Source: JAXDBV01 sp034678415
Lineage (GTDB): Bacteria; Bacteroidota; Bacteroidia; Bacteroidales; VadinHA17
DNA length: 18,435 nucleotides
Direction: 5' to 3'
Assembly (NCBI GenBank): GCA_034678415.1
Contig: JAXDBV010000099.1
Coordinates: 1 to 18,435 of the forward strand
Shown here: piece after piece, positions 1-8,154 of the stretch
Layout: each line of letters begins with the position of its first letter
How positions within the stretch are numbered: the first letter of the stretch is position 1
Notes under the pieces: model-generated
What the model saw: only the letters and a program-made list of their open reading frames with translations
Databases searched by the model: none
Told to the model about the DNA's origin: nothing
Program-made: the position numbers and the translations under genes

Positions 1-2
1 GC

Positions 3-2720
3 AGCGATTCTCTCTTGCATATTGCCATGAGTCATCTTATCTACAGCATGGAGATCAGCGGATGGGACCTCCTGATCGGTACGGGAAACGGATTGTATAT
101 CTACCGCCAGGTGGGACATACCGGGCCCGTGGAGCTCATCTCCGAAGTGAGAGAGCTGGCAGGACAGAAGATACAGTGTATTACCGGCAGCGGGGAAAAC
201 AATGCATACTGGGTCTGCACTTCTGACCATATCTACAGCATAAACCTGGAACCCAATTCCACCGGTACACCCGTCGTGAAAAACATGACGTCGACTCTTG
301 GTCTGGGGAGGTTGAATATACAATCCGTCACCGAAGACGATGAACACCAGCTGTGGGTAAGCACCTACGGTAACGGGATTTTCAGGCTGCAGATATCACC
401 CGGGAACAGTTCGCTGGAGAATCCCTTTCAGTATAACCAGCAGAACGGGCTCATGGCGAGAAACATCGAACAGGTGTTCCAGGATATGGAAGGCAATATC
501 TGGATCGCCACGTTTGGCGACGGTATTGCAATGCTTACCAGTGAAGCATTCGTGGTCTTTCCCCTTGCCGGTGATGTCACGGGTAATAATGTTCTTTCGC
601 TGCATGCCGACGGTGAAAGTTTATGGATCGGAGGTGAGAATGGTTTGGTGTTCTACCGTTCCGTGGCCACCGGCGAGTCGGTATCTTACAGTACACGACA
701 GGGACTGCCGCCCGGGCGTATCACCGCGGTGTACAAGGATACGGCGGGAAATGTATGGGCAGGGACTGAGATGTATGGAATGTACATGATGCCGCATGGT
801 TCGTCCCGTTTCAGGAATATCCATGCGTCGGAAAACAACCTGGAGAATAACATACGCTCCGTTACCGGCTTCACGGATAAGGTATGGTTTGCCACCAGGA
901 ACGGGGTGTTCTCCATGAATATTTATACCGGGGAGAAGAAACAGTTCACGACCAGCAGTGTGGCACTGCCGCATAACGATATCAATCACCTGTTCATTGA
1001 CCGTGATGGAAATGTTTGGCTATCAACCACCTCCAGTGCCCTCTATCGGATCGATCCCTCAGGCAATGCACAGGCAGGGATAACGTTTCAGACCAACGTG
1101 CACGGTATCATGTTTAATTCAATGGCTGCTGACCAGGACGGGGATTTCTGGGCCATAACCAACAGTACAGGGGTGTTCTGTTTCACGGATGACACCGTGA
1201 TCAACCTTACGCGAAAGGAAGGCCTTCTGTCCAACTACTGTTACAGCCTCCTGGTTGATACCCGTGGAAACATATGGGTGGGACACCGTTCAGGATTCTC
1301 ACGGATCCGAAAGAAGGATATGTTGATTCATTCCTACGGGACCGATTATGGCATTAACGGTGACTGCAACCGGAATACCATGGTGCAGGATGCCGCAGGA
1401 AGGGTTTATATCGGGACAACCGACGGGCTCGTCAGGTATGATCCTGAACTGGAAAGAGAAAATACTACGGCACCATTCGCCAATATAGTGTCACTGCTGG
1501 TGTCCGATAAAGAGATGGATTTCACCCGGGAGGTAGTCCTTCCGTACGATATCTACAAGCTCAGGATTGACTTTCTCGGCCTCAACTACCGCGATCCTGC
1601 AAAGGTGACATACCAGTATATGCTTGAGAACTATGATATTACATGGTCAGAGCCGGGGACAGCCACCTATGCATTGTACAACCGTGTCGCCGATGGGAAC
1701 TACCGTTTCCTCCTTAAAACCTTTAATTCTGATGGTGTGGTAAACGAGGCACCGCTCGCACTGTCCATACGCGTCAAGAAGCCGTTCTGGAAACAGCTCT
1801 GGTTCATCATCTCTTCCATTGTGTTTGTGATTTCCGTCTTTGTCGTGATCGTGAAGATCAGGGAGAGGAACCAGAAAAAGTTGCAGGAATACCTGGAGAC
1901 GGAGCTGGCGGCAAGAACCAGGGAGGTGATTGAGCAGAAGGAGGAGCTTGAAGTGAAAAACCGGGAGGTCACCGACAGTATCAATTATGCACAGCGCATC
2001 CAGACCAGCATTCTTCCCCCGGTAAGGAAGATACAGGAACTGTTTCCTGGATCGTTTATTTTTTATCAGCCCCGCGATATTGTGAGTGGCGATTTTTTTT
2101 GGTTCGACCGGATGGGAAAGGATAAGTTCATGATTGTCTGTGCCGACTCTACCGGGCACGGTGTCCCCGGTGCGTTCATGTCAATGATTGGCGCTACCCT
2201 GATCAAAGACCTCACGGCCAGGAGCAGAGAGATCACCCCGGCCCAGCTGCTGGACACGCTCGACAACGAGATCACCGGCACACTGAACCAGAACATTGAT
2301 GCGGAACGTTCGCACGACGGAATGGATATCACGGTGTGCGAGATACACCTGCCAACCCTCCACCTGCGTTTTGCCTCTGCCATGCGCCCCCTCATCATCT
2401 CCCATAAAAATGAACTGATGTATATCAGGGGGAACAGAAGCTCCATAGGAGGAGAATTTTTTGATTCAAAGCTATTCATCGACCAGGAATACCAGCTCTT
2501 GAAAGGCGACCGTATCTATATGTTCTCTGACGGTTACCCCGACCAGTTCGGCGGACCGCTGGGGAAGAAATTCAAGATGGTGCGGCTAAAGGAACTGCTC
2601 GATAATATACAGGATAAGCCTATGGAAGAACAATACCTCATCATCCGTGATACTTTTAATGAGTGGAAAGGTGACCATCCTCAGATCGATGATGTGCTCT
2701 TCATGGCGATCCAGGTATAA
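3..2720 (+). CDS. Propeller/Y_Y_Y sensor with SpoIIE (PP2C) phosphatase output, 5'-truncated
   Basis: This is a membrane sensor that probably dephosphorylates a cytoplasmic partner, such as an anti-sigma-antagonist-like protein. The frame is open to the window edge, so the true start lies upstream; the TTG at 15 is only the first start-like codon. From nt 3 to about 1500 there are repeated propeller blades of the form GNIWIATFGDG, GNVWLSTTSSA, GNIWVGHRSG and GRVYIGTTDG, typical of periplasmic two-component-regulator propellers. A Y_Y_Y domain follows (about nt 1545-1770). One membrane helix comes next (about nt 1795-1860, LWFIISSIVFVISVFVVIV), then a charged coiled coil (about 1860-2010). The SpoIIE phosphatase runs from about 2040 to the end. 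Its metal-binding acidic residues appear intact: SGDFFW (nt 2085), ADSTGHGVPGAF (2142), SDGYPDQFGG (2523) and the terminal IDDVLF (2685). The output replaces the histidine kinase usual behind such propellers. It converges with the lipoprotein gene at 2756. Domain calls are confident; the partner and ligand are unknown. Confidence 0.9.
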   Translation, partial: SDSLLHIAMSHLIYSMEISGWDLLIGTGNGLYIYRQVGHTGPVELISEVRELAGQKIQCITGSGENNAYWVCTSDHIYSINLEPNSTGTPVVKNMTSTLGLGRLNIQSVTEDDEHQLWVSTYGNGIFRLQISPGNSSLENPFQYNQQNGLMARNIEQVFQDMEGNIWIATFGDGIAMLTSEAFVVFPLAGDVTGNNVLSLHADGESLWIGGENGLVFYRSVATGESVSYSTRQGLPPGRITAVYKDTAGNVWAGTEMYGMYMMPHGSSRFRNIHASENNLENNIRSVTGFTDKVWFATRNGVFSMNIYTGEKKQFTTSSVALPHNDINHLFIDRDGNVWLSTTSSALYRIDPSGNAQAGITFQTNVHGIMFNSMAADQDGDFWAITNSTGVFCFTDDTVINLTRKEGLLSNYCYSLLVDTRGNIWVGHRSGFSRIRKKDMLIHSYGTDYGINGDCNRNTMVQDAAGRVYIGTTDGLVRYDPELERENTTAPFANIVSLLVSDKEMDFTREVVLPYDIYKLRIDFLGLNYRDPAKVTYQYMLENYDITWSEPGTATYALYNRVADGNYRFLLKTFNSDGVVNEAPLALSIRVKKPFWKQLWFIISSIVFVISVFVVIVKIRERNQKKLQEYLETELAARTREVIEQKEELEVKNREVTDSINYAQRIQTSILPPVRKIQELFPGSFIFYQPRDIVSGDFFWFDRMGKDKFMIVCADSTGHGVPGAFMSMIGATLIKDLTARSREITPAQLLDTLDNEITGTLNQNIDAERSHDGMDITVCEIHLPTLHLRFASAMRPLIISHKNELMYIRGNRSSIGGEFFDSKLFIDQEYQLLKGDRIYMFSDGYPDQFGGPLGKKFKMVRLKELLDNIQDKPMEEQYLIIRDTFNEWKGDHPQIDDVLFMAIQV

Positions 2721-2722
2721 CC

Positions 2723-2741
2723 GGAAACGCCAGCGTTTTCC
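2723..2741. terminator. Weak hairpin between convergent genes
   Basis: The inverted repeat GGAAACGC-CA-GCGTTTTCC, with one bulged T, sits 3 nt after the phosphatase stop and 15 nt before the end of the convergent lipoprotein gene. It could end transcription from either side. No clear T-run follows on either strand, so an intrinsic terminator is only possible. Confidence 0.35.
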
Positions 2742-2755
2742 AGCAGTGAGGATTA

Positions 2756-3235
2756 TTATTTCAGTACCAGGGGAGGTGTTGACTCTATATTGCTCTGGTG
2801 AAGTGCCCTGTCAATCATAAAAAACTCATACATGATGGTGTCGTAATCATCAACGTAAGTAATCTTTACTTTTATCTCTCCCTTGACCACCTTGTTGGGA
2901 CCTTCATTTTTTAAATAGGGTATAGAGTAGGATAAGCTATCCGGCACCTTCACAAACTCCCCGTCAATCATCTCGTAGGTGGTGAAGAACAGGTTGAGTC
3001 CTTCCGGGTTATCGGGCGGCAGATCATCGCCATCCTCCCATCCTATATCGCCATCGCCATCAATGAATCTGAATGAGAGATACCCAACTTTGAGGTTATA
3101 CTCTTTTTCCACCGTATCGACAACACGGAAACTCTTATATGTGATCTCCGGTTCAGGTGAGAATGTCTGTATCTTGGTGCATGAACAGATGAACCCTGTT
3201 GCCACGAGTAATATGATGAGCAGGCTTTCTCTCAT
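2756..3235 (-). CDS. Small putative lipoprotein with EF-hand-like acidic loop
   Basis: This 159-residue protein belongs to no family I recognise by name. The N-terminus MRESLLIILLVATGFICSC is a lipoprotein signal peptide; the lipobox would be I16-C17-S18-C19, so the mature protein starts at Cys19. The residues after the Cys (TKIQ) lack the acidic surface-export signal described for Bacteroidota, so a periplasm-facing location is more likely. Residues 59-70 (DGDGDIGWEDGD) place acids at positions 1, 3, 5, 9 and 12 of an EF-hand/dockerin-like loop, which suggests calcium binding. The rest alternates charged and aromatic residues as in a beta-sandwich. The start codon is the only one that gives a signal peptide. 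It lies 38 bp downstream of der on the same strand and is probably co-transcribed. Function unknown. Confidence 0.75.
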   Translation of the reverse strand: MRESLLIILLVATGFICSCTKIQTFSPEPEITYKSFRVVDTVEKEYNLKVGYLSFRFIDGDGDIGWEDGDDLPPDNPEGLNLFFTTYEMIDGEFVKVPDSLSYSIPYLKNEGPNKVVKGEIKVKITYVDDYDTIMYEFFMIDRALHQSNIESTPPLVLK

Positions 3236-3239
3236 ACTT

Positions 3240-3247
3240 CAAAGATA
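3240..3247 (-). promoter_or_regulatory. -7-like element right before the lipoprotein start
   Basis: On the minus strand this reads TATCTTTG, an exact match to the Bacteroidota -7 consensus TAnnTTTG. It lies only 4 nt upstream of the lipoprotein ATG, so a transcript from it would be leaderless or nearly so. No TTTG is seen at the -33 distance. It may be coincidental. Confidence 0.3.
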
Positions 3248-3273
3248 CGAATAAAAATCCGAACGTTGATGCA

Positions 3274-4578
3274 TTATTTGTTGCGGAAGAATAGCTGAAC
3301 AGGCACTCCCGTGAGCTCGAAATGTTCCCGTAACTGGTTTTCCAGGAATCGTTTGTATGGGTCCCTGATATACTGGGGCAAGTTACAATAGAAGGCGAAG
3401 GAGGGGGTTGCTGTTGGGAGTTGCTGAACATACTTGATCTTTATCGCTTTCCCCTTTACTGACGGGGGTTTCAGTTTCTCCACTGTCGTGGCCAGGAACT
3501 GGTTCAGCTGGGCTGTGGAGATCCTTCTCCGGCGGTTCTCATACACACGCATACCTTCCTCGAGCACTTTGTAAACCCTCTGCCGGGAGAGGGCGGAAGC
3601 ATACACAACCGGCACATCGGTGAAGGGTGCGATCCTGCCGGTGAGACGTTTGGCGTACATACGGTGCGTCGTGTGGTCTTTCTCCACCAGGTCCCATTTG
3701 TTGATCACCACCACTACCCCTTTCCTGTTCCTCTGTATGAGCCTGAAAATGTTTATGTCCTGCGACTCGATCTCCCGCGTGGCATCGATCAGCAGGAAAC
3801 ATACATCGGAGTTCTCAATAGCCCTGACGGAACGCATGACCGAGTAGAACTCCACATTGTCGGTCACTTTATTTTTCTTCCTTAGCCCTGCCGTATCAAC
3901 AATGATGAAATCGAAATTGAATTTCCTGTACCGGGTATGTATGGTATCGCGCGTTGTTCCGGCCAGGGGTGTGACAATGGATCGTTCCTGCCCGACAAGA
4001 GTGTTGATCAGGCATGACTTGCCCACGTTGGGCCTTCCCACCACCGCGAAACGAGGCAATCCCGACTCATCCTCCGGGGGTGTAACGGCGATATGTTTCA
4101 CCAGCTCGTCGAGCAGTTCACCTGTGCCGCTGCCGTTGGCGGAGGAGATACAGTACGGTTCGCCCAGTCCCAGCTTGTGGAACACATGGGCATCCATCAG
4201 TTTTCCGGAATGATCCACCTTGTTCACCACGAGGATCACCTTTTTATCCTGTTTTCTGAGGCGGCGACCGATGCTCTCATCCAGGTCGGTGATACCCACC
4301 GTCACATCGACGACAAAAAGGATACAATCAGCCTCCTCCAAGGCCAGCTGTACCTGTTTACGGATCTCCGCCTCGTAAATATCGTCGGATTTGAGGACAT
4401 ACCCGCCTGTATCGATGAGGGAGAACTCAACGCCGTTCCATTCAGACCTGCCATAATGCCTGTCCCTCGTGACACCGCTTACCTCATCTACAATGGCATC
4501 ACGGGATCCTGTCAGCCTGTTGAACAGGGTCGACTTGCCGACATTAGGCCTTCCTACAATGGCAACAATACTGCCCAT
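3274..4578 (-). CDS. der: Ribosome biogenesis GTPase Der (EngA)
   Basis: Der is a cytoplasmic double GTPase needed for maturation and stability of the 50S ribosomal subunit. The 434-residue length is normal for the family. The first G domain starts at residue 9 with GRPNVGKST, followed by DTGGY (G3) and NKVD (G4). The second starts near residue 180 with GRPNVGKSC, followed by DTAGLRKKNKV (G3) and NKWD (G4). The last 85 or so residues match the KH-like domain that packs between the G domains and contacts rRNA. The ATG at 4578 gives the canonical start MGSIVAIVGRPNVGKST. It lies 21 bp downstream of era on the same strand, the usual Bacteroidales order, and upstream of the lipoprotein gene. No motif residue is missing. 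Confidence 0.97.
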   Translation of the reverse strand: MGSIVAIVGRPNVGKSTLFNRLTGSRDAIVDEVSGVTRDRHYGRSEWNGVEFSLIDTGGYVLKSDDIYEAEIRKQVQLALEEADCILFVVDVTVGITDLDESIGRRLRKQDKKVILVVNKVDHSGKLMDAHVFHKLGLGEPYCISSANGSGTGELLDELVKHIAVTPPEDESGLPRFAVVGRPNVGKSCLINTLVGQERSIVTPLAGTTRDTIHTRYRKFNFDFIIVDTAGLRKKNKVTDNVEFYSVMRSVRAIENSDVCFLLIDATREIESQDINIFRLIQRNRKGVVVVINKWDLVEKDHTTHRMYAKRLTGRIAPFTDVPVVYASALSRQRVYKVLEEGMRVYENRRRRISTAQLNQFLATTVEKLKPPSVKGKAIKIKYVQQLPTATPSFAFYCNLPQYIRDPYKRFLENQLREHFELTGVPVQLFFRNK

Positions 4579-4599
4579 GGTTATTATGATGCCTGATGT

Positions 4600-5478
4600 T
4601 TACCGGTAACCGAATCCGCGCAGGATCGCTGCATTATCCCTCCAGCCGGGCGTCACTTTCACCTGCATCCCGAGAAACACCTTCTTGCCGAAGAATGCCT
4701 CCATATCCTGCCTGGCAAAGATACCAACCTTTTTCAATGCCCTGCCCCCTTGCCCGATGATGATCGCCTTCTGTCCTTCACGAAGCACATGAATGATACA
4801 GCGTACGTTGATCATGGCTTCGCTTTCCCTGAACGATTCTATCTCCACCTCCACCGAGTAGGGTATTTCTTTTTTGTACAGGTTCATGATCTTCTCACGG
4901 ATGATCTCCGACACGATAAACCGTTCCGACTTGTCGGTGATCTGTTCTTTGGGAAAATATTCCGGCCCTTCAGGAAGGAGTTCAAGGATTCTGCCAAAAA
5001 GGACGGAAACGTTTATGTTATGCAGGGCGGAAATGAGGAAAATTTCAGACCCGGGCAGGATGCCATGCCATGTTTCTACCAGCGCCAGGTCCTTCGCCCT
5101 GTCTGACAGGTCGATTTTATTGATCACCACCAGCACAGGGATCCTCACTTTCTTCAGGCGCGCGATGAATTTGGATTGCTTATCATACTGCTCCACCACA
5201 TCGGTAATATAGAGGATGATATCTGCATCGGAGAAGGAGCTGCTCACCGACTTCATCATGATCTCCTGCATCTTGTACACAGGTTTGATGATGCCCGGAC
5301 TATCCGAAAAAACTACCTGGAATTCTTCACCGCTCAGAATACCCAGGATCCTGTGACGCGTGGTCTGCATTTTGGAAGTGATGATCGAGATCTTTTCACC
5401 AACCAGGGCGTTCATCAGGGTGGATTTCCCCACATTAGGATTTCCGATGATATTCACAAAACCTGCCTTGTGAGCCAT
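4600..5478 (-). CDS. era: GTPase Era
   Basis: Era is an essential GTPase that binds the 3' end of 16S rRNA and acts in 30S subunit assembly. At 292 residues it has standard length. The G domain shows GNPNVGKST (G1, residues 12-20), DSPGI (G3) and NKID (G4). The C-terminal KH domain carries the GxxG loop in IIIGQGGRALKKVG and ends in the typical basic stretch. G3 reads DSPG rather than the commoner DTPG, a conservative change. The ATG at 5478 yields MAHKAGFVNIIGNPNVGKST, the standard start. Upstream is an extremely AT-rich spacer separating it from rluB on the same strand; downstream der follows after 21 bp, so era and der are very likely one transcript. Confidence 0.97.
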   Translation of the reverse strand: MAHKAGFVNIIGNPNVGKSTLMNALVGEKISIITSKMQTTRHRILGILSGEEFQVVFSDSPGIIKPVYKMQEIMMKSVSSSFSDADIILYITDVVEQYDKQSKFIARLKKVRIPVLVVINKIDLSDRAKDLALVETWHGILPGSEIFLISALHNINVSVLFGRILELLPEGPEYFPKEQITDKSERFIVSEIIREKIMNLYKKEIPYSVEVEIESFRESEAMINVRCIIHVLREGQKAIIIGQGGRALKKVGIFARQDMEAFFGKKVFLGMQVKVTPGWRDNAAILRGFGYR

Positions 5479-5490
5479 GAAAAAAAAGCT

Positions 5491-5600
5491 GTAAAAAATA
5501 TAGTATTATTTTATTATATTGAATTATGGTTTAATATATTAAAATAAATAGTTGTAAATATTAAAATATTATTTAATAATACTAAATATTTATTAAAAAA
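5491..5600. other. Extremely AT-rich intergenic spacer (rluB-era)
   Basis: By direct count only 8 of 110 bases are G or C (about 7%), against roughly half in the flanking genes. The stretch contains perfect palindromes TTAATATATTAA (5531-5542) and TAAATATTTA (5583-5592). On the minus strand TATATTTT (5495-5502) matches the -7 element TAnnTTTG at 7 of 8 positions, about 16 nt before the era start, so an era promoter could sit here. No ORF or structured RNA is apparent. Confidence 0.6.
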
Positions 5601-5605
5601 ACGCA

Positions 5606-6436
5606 CTATTTAAAAATCCCCATTTTCAGCTGCTGCAACTCTTTTTCGGAAAGGTATCTCCATCTGCCTCTGGGGAGTCCTTTCTTGGTTAGTCCAGCGA
5701 AATACACCCGGTCAAGCTTCAACACCTTGTAGTTAAGTTGTTCGAACATTCTCCTCACGATGTGGTTTCGTCCTGAATGGATCTCGATTCCCACCTGTGT
5801 TTTGTCTGTCGGTTCGGGGAAGCCTATTTCATCGGCGTTGATAAATCCGTCCTCGAGCTCTATTCCCCTGATCAGTGTTTTCATATCTCCCGGTTTGAGG
5901 TTCTTATCCAGGAAGACATGGTATACCTTGGCCACCCGGTAGCGGGGGTGGCTCAGTTTTTTTGCCAGATCGCCATCGTTGGTAAGCAGTAGCACACCGG
6001 TAGTGTTACGGTCGAGCCTGCCAACGGGGAACAGCCGTTCGGGGCATGCCCTACCCAGCAGTGTCAGTACCGTTTTTCTATTTCCCGGGTCACGCACGGT
6101 GGTGATATAATCCCTGGGTTTGTTCATGAGGATATATACCGGTTTTTCAGGTTTAAGCCGTTCACCGTTGAATTTCACCACATCGTTCGGGCTCACCTTC
6201 ACTCCCATATCGGTCACCACCGTACCGTTGACGGTGACCAGTCCGGCCTCTATATGTTTATCGGCCTGGCGCCGTGAACAAACCCCGCTGTTGGCGATGA
6301 ATTTATTGAGCCTGATCAGTCCATGACCTGCCGGTTCAAGCTCCCGGGGCTTCATCCCTGTTTTTGCCGCCGGTCGTGCTGTTGTTTTTCTTCCTTGGAA
6401 GGCCGACCTCTTATTCCTGTCGTATTTAGGGTTCAT
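5606..6436 (-). CDS. rluB: 23S rRNA pseudouridine synthase, RluB/RsuA family
   Basis: This enzyme isomerises a uridine in 23S rRNA (position 2605 in E. coli RluB) to pseudouridine. The 276-residue protein has a basic, probably disordered N-terminal extension (1-38), an S4 RNA-binding domain (about 41-88, IRLNKFIANSGVCSRRQADK) and the RsuA-type catalytic domain. The catalytic Asp is D142 in FPVGRLDRNTTGVLLLTNDG, and the late motif GRNHIVRRMFEQL is present. I place the start at the ATG at 6436 (MNPKYDRNKR); a TTG two codons upstream is less likely. It is first in the leftward group and divergent from glmM. Within the family an RluB role is inferred from similarity to other Bacteroidota; RluE/F or RsuA specificity cannot be excluded. 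Confidence 0.9.
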   Translation of the reverse strand: MNPKYDRNKRSAFQGRKTTARPAAKTGMKPRELEPAGHGLIRLNKFIANSGVCSRRQADKHIEAGLVTVNGTVVTDMGVKVSPNDVVKFNGERLKPEKPVYILMNKPRDYITTVRDPGNRKTVLTLLGRACPERLFPVGRLDRNTTGVLLLTNDGDLAKKLSHPRYRVAKVYHVFLDKNLKPGDMKTLIRGIELEDGFINADEIGFPEPTDKTQVGIEIHSGRNHIVRRMFEQLNYKVLKLDRVYFAGLTKKGLPRGRWRYLSEKELQQLKMGIFK

Positions 6437-6493
6437 AACCAATCATGCTGCATATACGGTAAGTTAACTAATTATCCTGAAACGGGAAGCCTG

Positions 6494-6501
6494 CAAAGGT
6501 A
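6494..6501 (-). promoter_or_regulatory. Putative -7 element of the rluB promoter
   Basis: On the minus strand this reads TACCTTTG, followed by CA, an exact match to TAnnTTTG. It is 57 nt upstream of the rluB ATG. No good TTTG is visible 19-21 nt further upstream, so support rests on the -7 element and its position. Confidence 0.5.
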
Positions 6502-6523
6502 ATGAAGATTTGGTTTCCTGTGC

Positions 6524-6555
6524 TTTGATAATGCCATATATTTTGGTCACCTTTG
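6524..6555 (+). promoter_or_regulatory. Putative glmM promoter
   Basis: TTTG at 6524-6527, exactly 20 nt, then CACCTTTG at 6548-6555. This fits the Bacteroidota -33/-7 pattern with one mismatch (C for T) in the -7 element. The expected transcription start is about 25 nt before the glmM ATG. It is back to back with the rluB -7 element. Confidence 0.55.
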
Positions 6556-6585
6556 TAGGCCATCAGGTAAAAAAACGTTAACAGG

Positions 6586-7977
6586 ATGACACTGATCAAA
6601 TCCATATCGGGTATCCGGGGTACCATTGGCGGGATGCCCGGCGAAGGGCTGAGCCCGTTAGATATTGTACGGTTTGCATCGGCCTACGGTACATGGATAC
6701 GGCGCACCACCGGCGCGACACAGCCAAAGGTGGTCATTGGCAGGGATGCCCGTTCTTCGGGTCCAATGCTTAATGCTCTCGTCAGCGGCAGCCTGGCAGG
6801 TACGGGTATTGATGTAATTGACCTGGGATGGGCTGCCACCCCCACGGTAGAGCTTGCCGTAACCGGTGAGAAGGCTGACGGGGGAATCATTCTCACGGCC
6901 AGCCATAATCCTGAGGAGTGGAACGCGCTGAAGCTGCTCAATGCCCGGGGTGAGTTTGTGTCATCAGAGGATGGGGAAGCCATACTGGAGATTGCAGATC
7001 AGGAGCAGTACCTGTTTGAAGGAGTGCAGGGGCTCGGCTCGGTCTCGATGTTGGAAGGATATGGGCAGCGACACATCGACAGGATAAAACAGCTTGATCT
7101 GGTGGATATACCTGCCATCACATCGGCAGGATTCCGCGTGGCTATCGACTGTGTCAACTCAGTCGGCGGGCTGGTATTGCCGGATCTGCTCAGGAGCCTG
7201 GGAGTGAGGGAGATTATCGAATTGTACTGCGAGCCCACCGGCCGGTTTCCCCATAATCCGGAGCCCTTGCCTGACAACCTGAATGATCTGTCGGAGGCTG
7301 TACTAAAGAACAATGCAGATGTGGGTTTTGCCGTAGACCCTGATGTGGACCGCCTGGCCATCGTGAACGAGGACGGGAGTATGTTTGGAGAAGAATATAC
7401 CTTGGTGGCAGTGGCCGATTATGTGCTACAGCACAGGAAGGGATCTGCCGTATCGAATCTCTCGTCCACGCGTGCCCTGAAGGATGTTACAGTGGGGCAT
7501 GGATGTAATTACTATGCGGCCGCAGTAGGTGAGGTGAACGTAGTGGAGTTGATGAAACGACACCGGGCTGTTATCGGAGGGGAAGGTAACGGGGGGGTGA
7601 TATATCCCGCCCTTCATCACGGGCGCGATGCCCTGGCAGGAATAGCGCTGTTCCTGTCCCATCTGGCCAGGAAGAGAGTTCCCTGCAGCGATTTGCGAAA
7701 ATCATACCCTGATTATACGATAGTGAAAAGAAGAATGGATCTTCCGGCAGGTATTGACCTCATGCCCGTGTTCGACCAGTTGGAACGGCAGTATCCGGAA
7801 TCGCAGTGTGACAGAACCGACGGGCTGAAACTGGATTTTGACGACGGATGGATCCACCTCAGAAAATCAAACACCGAACCCATCATAAGGATATACGCCG
7901 AGTCGGTCAACGCTGAGAAGGCGGATGCACTGGCAGCAATGATGATCAGGAGCCTTTCGGAAGCTATCGGGAGGTGA
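6586..7977 (+). CDS. glmM: Phosphohexomutase, probable phosphoglucosamine mutase
   Basis: This alpha-D-phosphohexomutase probably converts glucosamine-6-phosphate to glucosamine-1-phosphate for UDP-GlcNAc and cell-wall synthesis. The 463-residue protein has all four functional loops: the phosphoserine loop TASHNPEEWNALK (S106), the metal loop DPDVDRLA (D251, D253, D255), the sugar-specificity loop GEGNGG (333-337), and the phosphate-binding loop RKSNTEPIIRIYAE (from 426). The sugar loop is unlike the classical GEQSGH of proteobacterial GlmM and GEMSGH of phosphomannomutases. Close Bacteroidota homologues are often annotated as phosphoglucosamine mutase, but phosphomannomutase or dual activity is possible. 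The start MTLIKSISGIRGT is canonical. It is transcribed alone from a likely promoter at 6524-6555; no terminator is evident before the efflux operon. Confidence 0.85.
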   Translation: MTLIKSISGIRGTIGGMPGEGLSPLDIVRFASAYGTWIRRTTGATQPKVVIGRDARSSGPMLNALVSGSLAGTGIDVIDLGWAATPTVELAVTGEKADGGIILTASHNPEEWNALKLLNARGEFVSSEDGEAILEIADQEQYLFEGVQGLGSVSMLEGYGQRHIDRIKQLDLVDIPAITSAGFRVAIDCVNSVGGLVLPDLLRSLGVREIIELYCEPTGRFPHNPEPLPDNLNDLSEAVLKNNADVGFAVDPDVDRLAIVNEDGSMFGEEYTLVAVADYVLQHRKGSAVSNLSSTRALKDVTVGHGCNYYAAAVGEVNVVELMKRHRAVIGGEGNGGVIYPALHHGRDALAGIALFLSHLARKRVPCSDLRKSYPDYTIVKRRMDLPAGIDLMPVFDQLERQYPESQCDRTDGLKLDFDDGWIHLRKSNTEPIIRIYAESVNAEKADALAAMMIRSLSEAIGR

Positions 7978-8060
7978 GCGGGGAAGAGAAAAAAAAAGCA
8001 TGAGCCCCGGGAATAATACGCCGAATATGTTTGTCTAAAAATAAATCATTATCACTTTTC

Positions 8061-8110
8061 AAGCGTTAATTAATGTTAAATGACCGGTATAAGCGTGCGA
8101 TTTAATTAAT
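8061..8110 (+). repeat. Imperfect duplicated block upstream of efflux operon
   Basis: AAGCGT occurs at 8061-8066 and 8091-8096, each followed by TTAATTAAT (8066-8074 and 8102-8110; in the first copy the two share the T). The second copy carries about six extra bases between the halves. It lies 45-95 bp before the adaptor ATG. TAATTTCG at 8107-8114 resembles the -7 element TAnnTTTG at 7 of 8 positions, so the repeat may be an operator next to the promoter. No -33 TTTG was found. Confidence 0.4.
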
Positions 8111-8154
8111 TTCGTCCTGCTAAAAAAAAGAAATGAATTCCTATAAACAGTAAC

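Noticed and set aside
7978..8015. Possible glmM terminator CGGGG...CCCCG
   Set aside because: Five-base stem with a loop of over 20 nt and no T-run; not convincing.
8083..8116. Possible extracytoplasmic-sigma promoter (CGTC at 8113-8116) before the efflux operon
   Set aside because: No AAC-type -35 element is found at 15-17 nt upstream.
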